The position numbers and the translations under genes were made by a program. From positions 35,595-43,595 of the forward strand of contig CAJUEJ010000005.1 in NCBI GenBank assembly GCA_910585435.1: a stretch of 8,001 bases of DNA, given 5' to 3'. The notes below the pieces were generated by a model. The model saw nothing but the letters and a program-made list of their open reading frames with translations, made no database searches and was not told the origin of the DNA. Numbering within the stretch: the stretch's first letter is position 1; every line of letters begins with the position of its first letter. Of the stretch, positions 1 to 4,787 are shown one piece after another. This stretch comes from an uncultured Hungatella sp. (lineage in GTDB: Bacteria; Bacillota; Clostridia; Lachnospirales; Lachnospiraceae).

Positions 1-364
1 CTCCGCCTCCCGGATATGCCATCCCTACAATCTCCTGATGGGTAAGCTCCTCCAGCTTCTTTCTGTCCTCCTCAACCTGGCGGACCACCTCCTCATCCCC
101 TGCCTCCGTCAGATGGGGATGGGTAAGGGTATGAGCCGCCACCTCATGGTTCCTGTACAAATCCGCTGCTTCCTCCGGCTCAATCTTATTGTGCCCAATC
201 CACATATTTTCCCGTCTCAAAGACCCCGGCGTTCCCAGCAGCTCCGAATTGATGTTAAACGTTGCCTTCAGCCCGTATCGGTTGAAAATCTTTACCAGCC
301 TCTTATCCTGGGTCACTCCGTCGTCATAGCTGAATGTCAAAAACTTCCTTTTGCCCTGCATCAT
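1..364 (-). CDS. Polysaccharide deacetylase (NodB-like, CE4), 3' part missing
   Basis: This is the first 121 codons of a gene that continues off the left edge of the window. The NodB/CE4 motifs are visible. TFSYDDG (residues 10-16) carries the catalytic-base and metal-binding Asp pair D14/D15. AHTLTHPHL (77-85) supplies the metal-ligand histidines H78 and H82. AYPGGG (116-121) starts the third motif. Enzymes of this family remove N- or O-acetyl groups from polysaccharides such as peptidoglycan or chitin oligomers using a divalent metal. No signal peptide or membrane anchor precedes the domain, which begins almost at residue 8, so this copy is probably cytosolic and its substrate is unclear. 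Two ATGs stand back to back (364 and 361). A GGGAGG site at 376-381 precedes them by 11 and 14 nt, so I take the first. The gene is separated from the next one upstream by about 250 nt and probably has its own promoter. Confidence 0.88.
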   Translation of the reverse strand, partial: MMQGKRKFLTFSYDDGVTQDKRLVKIFNRYGLKATFNINSELLGTPGSLRRENMWIGHNKIEPEEAADLYRNHEVAAHTLTHPHLTEAGDEEVVRQVEEDRKKLEELTHQEIVGMAYPGGG

Positions 365-468
365 AATAGGTCAGACCTCCCTTTTTGTAAATATGTACTC
401 TCGGAATCTGCCCTTATCATAACTCTCTTCTTCCAAAACAGAAAGGGGGTATTTCGACATAATACTTG

Positions 469-517
469 AAAAAAACGGACTTTTTTCCCATGGCCGCCGG
501 CCAGACCGACACCGTCC
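469..517 (-). terminator. Possible intrinsic terminator of the DUF5674 module
   Basis: Read on the minus strand, a perfect short hairpin TGGCC-GGC-GGCCA (491-503) sits inside a weak outer pairing of GGAC (514-517) with GTCC (477-480). A run of seven T follows directly (469-475). This would end transcripts arriving from the small two-gene module about 100-150 nt after its last stop codon. The purine spacer between the inner hairpin and the T-run makes it a non-ideal terminator, hence the low confidence. Confidence 0.35.
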
Positions 518-560
518 TGTTCCCTTTTGCAAACCGTATCATACACTCCTACTATTATCA

Positions 561-598
561 CAGCCAGGAATCATGTCTCCATGCCTGATTCCTGACTG
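561..598. repeat. 13-bp inverted repeat with 12-nt loop
   Basis: CAGCCAGGAATCA (561-573) and TGATTCCTGACTG (586-598) are inverted copies with a single G-T wobble. Inside the loop, two CATG words around a GNRA-type GAGA (minus strand) could form an extra short helix. The repeat begins 18 nt after the stop codon of the 99-aa gene. No T-run follows on either strand, so it does not fit a classical intrinsic terminator. It may stabilise the 3' end of the transcript or be a protein-binding site. Confidence 0.6.
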
Positions 599-616
599 CT
601 TAGGTCCATGACAAAA

Positions 617-916
617 CTACAAAAGGTATTGATATGCCTGATAATATCTGCTAATCTGTTCTCCGGTGCAGGCAAGTTTATGTTCACCACAATAATCTTC
701 CAGCACTTCTTTACAGATTGATAACTCCGGCAGCACATGAGCATTTTGTGGGTCCTCCATTGAAAGCTGAGTATACCGTATCGCCTTGTCAAAAAACATG
801 CTTTTTTTCTCTGGGTCTGAGGAACATTTCAGCCCTCTTTTTACTTCATTCCCGATATTTACCATCTGCTGTACAAGAGATAATTTAAACCATTTTTCCT
901 TTAAAACTGAATCCAT
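617..916 (-). CDS. Small helical protein, partner of the DUF5674-like protein
   Basis: This is a 99-aa soluble protein of unknown function. It has no signal peptide, no membrane segment and a predicted all-helical look. The N-terminal stretch from K8 to V25, with W9, LSL (12-14), QM (17-18) and NIGNEV (20-25), resembles a signature I recall from small hypothetical proteins (LAEQMGNIGSEV-like) in diverse bacteria, several encoded near DUF5674 genes. That recollection is not a database result. Two further helices follow around residues 38-53 and 61-78. The gene overlaps the upstream DUF5674-like gene by 16 nt. It has a good GGAGG site at 927-931, 10 nt before the ATG and inside the upstream coding sequence, which supports both the start and coupled translation. 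The overlapping layout would fit a toxin-antitoxin or other obligate protein pair, but no nuclease, kinase or DNA-binding motif is visible. Confidence 0.75.
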   Translation of the reverse strand: MDSVLKEKWFKLSLVQQMVNIGNEVKRGLKCSSDPEKKSMFFDKAIRYTQLSMEDPQNAHVLPELSICKEVLEDYCGEHKLACTGEQISRYYQAYQYLL

Positions 917-1257
917 TTACAAATCACCTCCGTAGCTTTTGCCCTGATGCCTGCATCCAATATCCCCATTCCACCCCGAAGAAAACCATGAAGCTGATTG
1001 TTATGAATATTGATAAAGGAATCATATTCCAAAATTTCATCCATCAGCTGGCTGTTAAGCCACAGATTGAAGCCCCACATATCAATTTCCTTCGACCCTC
1101 GCTGTTCCTTTAAATAATCTGCCAATTCATAATGCATATCTGCATCCAGCGCGACCAACTCCTTATCCAAATCCACAACGTCCTTTATAAATCCGTTTAC
1201 AAAAGAATTTATTTCATGCAGTTCCTTAATTGAATATTTTCTGTCTAGAATAATCAT
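901..1257 (-). CDS. DUF5674-like protein
   Basis: This is a 118-aa cytosolic protein. I assign it to the DUF5674 type from the order of its motifs: an N-terminal MIILDRK strand and helix; KDVVDLDKELVA (25-36); a His at 42 where the family usually has a GGELHAD-like segment; GSKEIDMWG (54-62), matching the usual GSKQENLWG; YDSFINI (78-84), matching FDSMINI; and DAGIRAK (101-107), matching the DPEIREK segment. The function of the family is unknown to me. The ATG at 1257 follows an AGGGG site by about 10 nt and lies roughly 40 nt downstream of the start site predicted from a strong promoter at 1304-1331. It is the first gene of a two-gene unit with the overlapping 99-aa gene. It is bounded upstream by the copA terminator, so it is expressed separately from copper efflux. 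The family call rests on remembered motifs. Confidence 0.7.
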   Translation of the reverse strand: MIILDRKYSIKELHEINSFVNGFIKDVVDLDKELVALDADMHYELADYLKEQRGSKEIDMWGFNLWLNSQLMDEILEYDSFINIHNNQLHGFLRGGMGILDAGIRAKATEVICKWIQF

Positions 1258-1303
1258 TTTCTAATTCCCCTAATCATAGTACAAAATCTCTTATTTCAAA
1301 ATT

Positions 1304-1331
1304 ATTATAACAAATCCTCAAAGATTGACAA
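1304..1331 (-). promoter_or_regulatory. Strong sigma-A promoter of the DUF5674 module (extended -10)
   Basis: On the minus strand, TTGTCA (1326-1331, five of six matches to the consensus) and a perfect TATAAT (1304-1309) are separated by 16 nt. TGT directly before the -10 makes it an extended -10 element. The predicted start site is near 1297, about 40 nt before the ATG at 1257. The promoter lies just downstream of the copA terminator, so the small module has independent and probably high basal transcription. No obvious operator repeat overlaps it. Confidence 0.8.
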
Positions 1332-1381
1332 CCAGTTTCTGAAACGCCACGCAATAATTTAACTATTTAAACAGCAAAAAT

Positions 1382-1421
1382 AAACAGCCGTCCGGTTCTT
1401 CAAGAACCGGAACGGCCGTTT
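1382..1421 (-). terminator. Intrinsic terminator of the csoR-copA operon
   Basis: A near-perfect inverted repeat with arms of about 19-20 nt (1382-1400 and 1402-1421) has one bulge and one G-T pair around a very short loop. On the minus strand it is followed by a T-rich tract (TTTATTTTTG, about 1375-1384). It begins 15 nt after the copA stop codon. It is the strongest terminator-like structure in the window and separates copper efflux from the DUF5674 module. Confidence 0.9.
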
Positions 1422-1435
1422 ATTCTTCCTCACCT

Positions 1436-1645
1436 CTATTGAATGGACACCACCTTATAATCCTGGTCTTCCACTGCCTTTTTCAGCACATCCTCCGAAA
1501 CCTCACCGCTTAACGTAACCACTGCCGTGCCATTCTCATGGCTTACAACCGCCTGGCTTACCTCTGCCAGGGCCTCCAGGCATTTTTTCACTCTTGCCTC
1601 GCAGTGTCCGCACATCATTCCTTCAATCTTCATGGTCTTTGTCAT
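1436..1645 (-). CDS. copZ: Possible free CopZ copper chaperone from internal start in copA
   Basis: An in-frame ATG at 1645 (codon 784 of copA) would give a 69-aa protein that is exactly one heavy-metal-associated domain, the usual CopZ size. Its motif GMMCGHC (residues 9-15) holds the Cu(I)-binding cysteine pair. The ATG follows AAGGAGA (1654-1660), with 9 nt between GGAG and ATG, as good as the site of a normal gene here. CopZ shuttles Cu(I) to CopA and to CsoR-type regulators in the cytosol. I infer that ribosomes may start here as well as reading through from copA, giving both fused and free forms. The alternative is that the site is a relic of a formerly separate copZ gene. No independent promoter is visible, so it would depend on the csoR promoter. 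Confidence 0.5.
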   Translation of the reverse strand: MTKTMKIEGMMCGHCEARVKKCLEALAEVSQAVVSHENGTAVVTLSGEVSEDVLKKAVEDQDYKVVSIQ

Positions 1646-3994
1646 GGTCTTCGTCTCCTTTTCTTTGCTTTTAGATTTTATTTTTTTATCTCTTTTGGAA
1701 CTTCTTATATCGAACCAGTTCAGCCTCAGGGCATTGGTTACCACACAGAAGCTGGACAGGCTCATGGCCGCTGCGCCGAACATGGGATTTAATTTCCACC
1801 CAAAGAAGGGAATCCACAGGCCGGCCGCCAGGGGAATGCCTATGACATTATAGAAAAACGCCCAGAACAGATTCTCATGAATGTTCCTGAGGGAGGCTCT
1901 GCTGAGGCGGATTGCCGCCGGCACATCGCTTAGACGGCTTTTCATCAGCACCACATCCGCAGCGTCGATGGCCACATCTGTCCCTGCACCGATGGCGATT
2001 CCGATGTCCGCCCGGGTAAGGGCCGGCGCATCGTTGATTCCGTCTCCCACCATAGCTGTCTTCCCTTTTTCCTTCAGGGAGCGGATTACCTGCTCTTTCC
2101 CGTCCGGCAGCACCCCTGCAATCACCTGGTCCACACCGGCCTGGGCTCCCACAGCCTGGGCGGTCCTCTCATTGTCTCCTGTCAGCATCACCACACGGAT
2201 TCCCATGTTCTGCAGCTCCTTCACCGCCTGGGGACTGTCCTCCTTTATGGTGTCGGCCACCGCGATAATTCCTGTAAGTGTTCCGTCACTGCTGAAAAAC
2301 AGAGGCGTCTTTCCCTGTTCTGCCAGTCTTTCCGCCTGCTGCCTCATGGCCTGGGGAATTTCAGACTGCCTGCTTATAAAGGCCAGATTCCCTCCCTCAA
2401 GCTTCTTCCCATTCAGAACTGCCGTAAGCCCGTTGCCCGGCAGGGCCTGGAAATCGGAGACCTCCTGTGCCTGTATCCCCATCTCCTCCGCCTTCTCAAG
2501 AACAGCCCTGGCAAGAGGGTGTTCGCTTCTTTTTTCCAGCGCATATGCCATCTTAAGAAGCCGGTTCTGGTCCATGCCATCTGCCGGTATCATGTCTGTC
2601 ACCTTAGGCTCTCCGTTGGTGATGGTTCCTGTCTTATCCAGCGCTACAATCTCTACTTTTCCTGCTTCCTCCAGAGAAACCGCAGTCTTAAACAGGATTC
2701 CATTTTTGGCCCCCATGCCGTTGCCTACCATAATAGCCACAGGGGTGGCAAGCCCCAGGGCGCATGGACAGCTGATAACCAGCACGGAAATCCCCCGGGC
2801 CAGGGCAAAGCCGATTCCCTGCCCTGCAATAAGCCACACAGCCATAGTAATCACCGCAATGAGAATAACCGCAGGGACAAATACTCCCGACACCTTGTCA
2901 GCCACCTTGGCAATAGGCGCCTTGGTAGCCGCCGCATCGCTGACCATCTGGATAATCTGGGATAATGTGGTGTCCTCTCCCACTCTGGTTGCCTGGCACC
3001 GAAGGAAACCAGACTGGTTTACCGTGGCGGCTGACACATGGCTTCCCGCCTCCTTATCCACAGGAATGCTCTCCCCTGTCAGAGCCGATTCATTGACCGC
3101 GCTGCTTCCGTCCAGCACAATACCGTCCACAGGAATATTCTCCCCGGGTCTTACCACAAATATGTCGCCGCTTCGCACCTGGTCAATGGAAACCACAACC
3201 TCCGCGCCGTCCCTCACCAAAACCGCCGTCTTGGGCGCCAGCTTCATAAGGCTTTTTAAGGCATCTGTAGTCTTTCCCTTGGAACGGGCCTCCAGCATTT
3301 TTCCTACCGTAATCAGGGTCAGAATCATGGCTGCGGATTCAAAATAAAACTCATGCATATATTCCATGACCCTGGCCATATCCCCACGCATCTGTGCGTC
3401 GGTCATGGCAAACAGGGCGTAGGTGCTGTATACAAAGGACGCCATGGATCCTAAGGCCACCAGGGTATCCATATTAGGCGCCCTGTGCCACAGGCTTTTA
3501 AAACCGCTGATAAAAAATTTCTGATTGATAACCATAATAATGGCGGACAGAATCAGCTGTAAAAGTCCCATGGCCACATGGTTTCCCTCCAGCACCCGGG
3601 GTATGGGCCAGTTCCACATCATATGCCCCATGGAAAAATACATCAGCACAATGAGAAATCCCAGGGACGCCCAAAGCCGCTTTTTCAAAACAGGAGTCTC
3701 CCTGTCCTTAAGCATCTCCTCTCCGGCTGCCGTGCCGCCTTCCGTGGATGCAATCCTGACGCCGTCCCCGGCGCTTCCCCCGGCTGTCCTGCCCTTTTCC
3801 TTCTTTGACGCGCCGTATCCGGCCTGCTCCACCGCCTGTATGACAGCCTCGGCCGATACCGTTCCCTCCACGCCCATGGTGTTGGTCAGCAGACTGACAG
3901 AGCATGCGTCCACGCCCTCCAGCTTGGAAACCGCCTTCTCCACCCGGGCGCTGCAGGCCGCGCAGCTCATGCCTGTCACAATATATTGCTCCAT
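1436..3994 (-). CDS. copA: Copper-exporting P1B-type ATPase with fused C-terminal CopZ domain
   Basis: This 852-aa membrane pump uses ATP to export Cu(I) from the cytosol. An N-terminal heavy-metal domain has GMSCAAC (8-14; C11, C14). A low-complexity linker (about 62-103) follows, then membrane helices from about 107. TGES (306-309) marks the actuator. CPC (409-411) is the transmembrane copper site. DKTGT has the phosphorylated D453, SEHPL carries H492, and GDGIND (650-655) ends the ATP-binding part. YN (715-716) and MSLSS (744-748) in the last two helices are the Cu(I)-specific P1B-1 signature. A Lys-rich linker (about 765-783) then joins a second metal-binding domain with MCGHC (794-798; C795, C798) that looks like a complete CopZ chaperone. 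Typical CopA ends near residue 765, so this is a CopA-CopZ fusion. The ATG at 3994 has AGGAGG (4001-4006) 6 nt upstream. csoR lies 106 nt upstream in the same transcript. The linker contains an A7 run and an internal start site (see findings). Confidence 0.96.
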   Translation of the reverse strand: MEQYIVTGMSCAACSARVEKAVSKLEGVDACSVSLLTNTMGVEGTVSAEAVIQAVEQAGYGASKKEKGRTAGGSAGDGVRIASTEGGTAAGEEMLKDRETPVLKKRLWASLGFLIVLMYFSMGHMMWNWPIPRVLEGNHVAMGLLQLILSAIIMVINQKFFISGFKSLWHRAPNMDTLVALGSMASFVYSTYALFAMTDAQMRGDMARVMEYMHEFYFESAAMILTLITVGKMLEARSKGKTTDALKSLMKLAPKTAVLVRDGAEVVVSIDQVRSGDIFVVRPGENIPVDGIVLDGSSAVNESALTGESIPVDKEAGSHVSAATVNQSGFLRCQATRVGEDTTLSQIIQMVSDAAATKAPIAKVADKVSGVFVPAVILIAVITMAVWLIAGQGIGFALARGISVLVISCPCALGLATPVAIMVGNGMGAKNGILFKTAVSLEEAGKVEIVALDKTGTITNGEPKVTDMIPADGMDQNRLLKMAYALEKRSEHPLARAVLEKAEEMGIQAQEVSDFQALPGNGLTAVLNGKKLEGGNLAFISRQSEIPQAMRQQAERLAEQGKTPLFFSSDGTLTGIIAVADTIKEDSPQAVKELQNMGIRVVMLTGDNERTAQAVGAQAGVDQVIAGVLPDGKEQVIRSLKEKGKTAMVGDGINDAPALTRADIGIAIGAGTDVAIDAADVVLMKSRLSDVPAAIRLSRASLRNIHENLFWAFFYNVIGIPLAAGLWIPFFGWKLNPMFGAAAMSLSSFCVVTNALRLNWFDIRSSKRDKKIKSKSKEKETKTMTKTMKIEGMMCGHCEARVKKCLEALAEVSQAVVSHENGTAVVTLSGEVSEDVLKKAVEDQDYKVVSIQ

Positions 3995-4100
3995 ATATTA
4001 CCTCCTGTCTTTTTACATACACTCCAAAGCCTTTCTGTGCCGCTGTGCATGAATCTGTTCCTGTACCTGTTTCAGTTCAATCTCCGTCTCAGCTTCAGTC

Positions 4101-4403
4101 TCACTTCATCACCTTCTGCAGCACCGCAACCAGCTCGTCGATGGTCTCTTCCTTCCCCTGCCGGATATCCTCCGCCACACAGATCCGGATATGATTGGCC
4201 AGAAGCACTTTGTTGAAACTATTTAAAGCCGCGTTCACCGCCGCAACCTGAACCAGGATTTCCGTACAGTACACATTCTTCTCCACCATCCCTTTAATCC
4301 CCCGCACCTGCCCTTCGATGCGGTTTAAGCGGTGTATCAAATCCTGATATTCCTTCTCAGAGCGCTCTTTGGTCTTATGACAGCAGCTGTTCTCTTCCTT
4401 CAT
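4101..4403 (-). CDS. csoR: CsoR-type copper-sensing repressor
   Basis: This is a 100-aa all-helical repressor of the CsoR/RcnR family (DUF156). RLNRIEGQVRGIKGMV (25-40) is the family hallmark in helix 1. The copper-binding set is C46, H71 and C75, with the spacing of 25 and 4 residues known from the Cu(I) sensor of M. tuberculosis; Y45 sits next to the first Cys as in that protein. An extra Cys-Cys-His lies at residues 7-9. Apo-CsoR binds the promoter and Cu(I) binding releases it. The ATG at 4403 is preceded by AGGAGG (4411-4416) with 7 nt spacing. It is the first gene of the operon, 106 nt before copA, and a matching operator lies in the promoter about 185 nt upstream, so it should repress itself and copA together. 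The Cys-His-Cys pattern argues for copper rather than nickel or formaldehyde sensing. Confidence 0.95.
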   Translation of the reverse strand: MKEENSCCHKTKERSEKEYQDLIHRLNRIEGQVRGIKGMVEKNVYCTEILVQVAAVNAALNSFNKVLLANHIRICVAEDIRQGKEETIDELVAVLQKVMK

Positions 4404-4578
4404 CTGAAACCCTCCTGGTTTTTATCCTGTACCCTCTCCTCTTCCTTATACCTGCTTCTGCCCGGTACAGGCCGCACAAAATATCTTTCCCTTTCACACC
4501 GGCTATACCAGTACATGAAAGCAAGTACGCGAAAGCTTCCGGAGTACAGCTATGATTCAGTACTATTTTTTACATCTT
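4404..4578 (-). promoter_or_regulatory. Long 5' leader of csoR mRNA
   Basis: About 175 nt separate the predicted start site (near 4579) from the csoR ATG, which is long for a simple repressor operon. I recognise no known riboswitch class in it. It contains a 38-codon open frame (4400-4516) whose TGA overlaps the csoR ATG as ATGA. That frame has no visible ribosome binding site and is rich in Arg and Glu. Short GC-rich segments could pair, but I cannot show a defined terminator/antiterminator. It may only be an untranslated leader. Confidence 0.4.
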
Positions 4579-4585
4579 CCCCCAT

Positions 4586-4614
4586 ATTATATACCCCCTA
4601 TAGGTATATTTCAA
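4586..4614 (-). promoter_or_regulatory. csoR-copA promoter
   Basis: On the minus strand, TTGAAA (4609-4614) and a perfect TATAAT (4586-4591) are separated by the ideal 17 nt. The spacer is almost entirely filled by the CsoR-type palindrome, so bound repressor and RNA polymerase would exclude each other. Three A-tracts (minus strand) lie directly upstream of the -35 and could act as an UP element. The predicted start site is near 4579. Confidence 0.88.
4589..4609. promoter_or_regulatory. CsoR operator (palindrome in promoter spacer)
   Basis: ATATACC (4589-4595) and GGTATAT (4603-4609) are perfect inverted 7-mers around a 7-nt centre, CCCTATA. The TACCCC...GGTA layout with AT-rich flanks matches the operator type known for Cu-sensing CsoR proteins, for example the TACCC/GGGGTA sites of B. 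subtilis copZA. Its overlap with both promoter elements supports repression by the CsoR encoded just downstream. Confidence 0.85.
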
Positions 4615-4618
4615 GTGC

Positions 4619-4648
4619 TTTTTTATATTTTTTTTAAAGAATTTTTTT
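4619..4648. promoter_or_regulatory. A/T-tract block upstream of csoR promoter
   Basis: Three homopolymer tracts of 6, 8 and 7 T on the plus strand (4619-4624, 4628-4635, 4642-4648) lie directly upstream of the -35 of the csoR promoter. On the transcribed orientation they are A-tracts, as in an UP element or intrinsically bent DNA that raises promoter strength. They could also serve as a T-rich tail for plus-strand transcripts, but no plus-strand gene leads into them. Confidence 0.4.
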
Positions 4649-4649
4649 G

Positions 4650-4678
4650 CGCTGATTTTTTAAGAAAAAACGCTGATT
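4650..4678. repeat. Direct repeat CGCTGATT around a TTTTTTAAGAAAAAA palindrome
   Basis: The 8-mer CGCTGATT occurs at 4650-4657 and again at 4671-4678. Between and partly overlapping them, TTTTTT-AAG-AAAAAA can fold on itself. The pair lies between the namZ terminator and the csoR A-tracts. It may be chance in AT-rich DNA or an accessory regulatory site. Confidence 0.3.
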
Positions 4679-4691
4679 CAAAGAGCATAAC

Positions 4692-4737
4692 AAAAATCCT
4701 CATAAAGTCTCTATTTTCAGACAATATAAGGATTTTT
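4692..4737 (-). terminator. Probable terminator of the kinase-namZ operon
   Basis: AAAAATCCT (4692-4700) and AGGATTTTT (4729-4737) are perfect inverted arms. Additional pairing is possible inside, including GTCT with AGAC. The minus-strand arm ends in a T-run. It lies about 50 nt past the namZ stop codon and would work in either direction. The stem is AT-rich, so efficiency is uncertain. Between it and namZ (4741-4787) I see only a short GTCAG-A-CTGAC palindrome (4763-4773). Confidence 0.6.
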
Positions 4738-4787
4738 TAACCAGCTATATTTTTGGGATTTTGTCAGACTGACCGGACACCCCATAC

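Larger units (their letters stand above)
365..616. other. Intergenic region between the deacetylase and the DUF5674 module
   Basis: I see no convincing gene in this 252-nt stretch. On the minus strand it holds, in order, a 13-bp inverted repeat (561-598), a GC hairpin followed by seven T (469-517), and a weak candidate promoter for the deacetylase. The promoter's -10 is TATGAT (416-421), with only a poor -35 (TTTCTG, 439-444) 17 nt upstream. The deacetylase ribosome binding site ends the region. A 66-codon open frame crosses it on the minus strand, but it overlaps the deacetylase start and has no family resemblance, so I do not call it a gene. Confidence 0.5.

Noticed and set aside
38..469. 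143-codon plus-strand open frame at the left edge
   Set aside because: It lies opposite the polysaccharide deacetylase, which has all its motifs and a ribosome site on the minus strand.
361..561. 66-codon minus-strand open frame upstream of the deacetylase
   Set aside because: It has no ribosome site or recognisable motif, crosses a likely terminator and overlaps the deacetylase start.
571..792. 73-codon minus-strand open frame
   Set aside because: It is an alternative frame inside the 99-aa gene, which has a better start, ribosome site and operon position.
1881..3347. 488-codon open frame on the plus strand opposite copA
   Set aside because: It is antisense to a certain gene. Its translation is Ser/Thr/Ala/Pro-rich without domains, and it arises from the codon bias of copA.
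3708..4022. 104-codon minus-strand open frame across the copA start
   Set aside because: It is a Gly/Arg-rich frame shadow of the copA N-terminus with no independent support.
4404..4578. Riboswitch in the csoR leader
   Set aside because: The leader is long, but I could recognise no conserved riboswitch core or terminator/antiterminator pair, and the CsoR operator already explains control.
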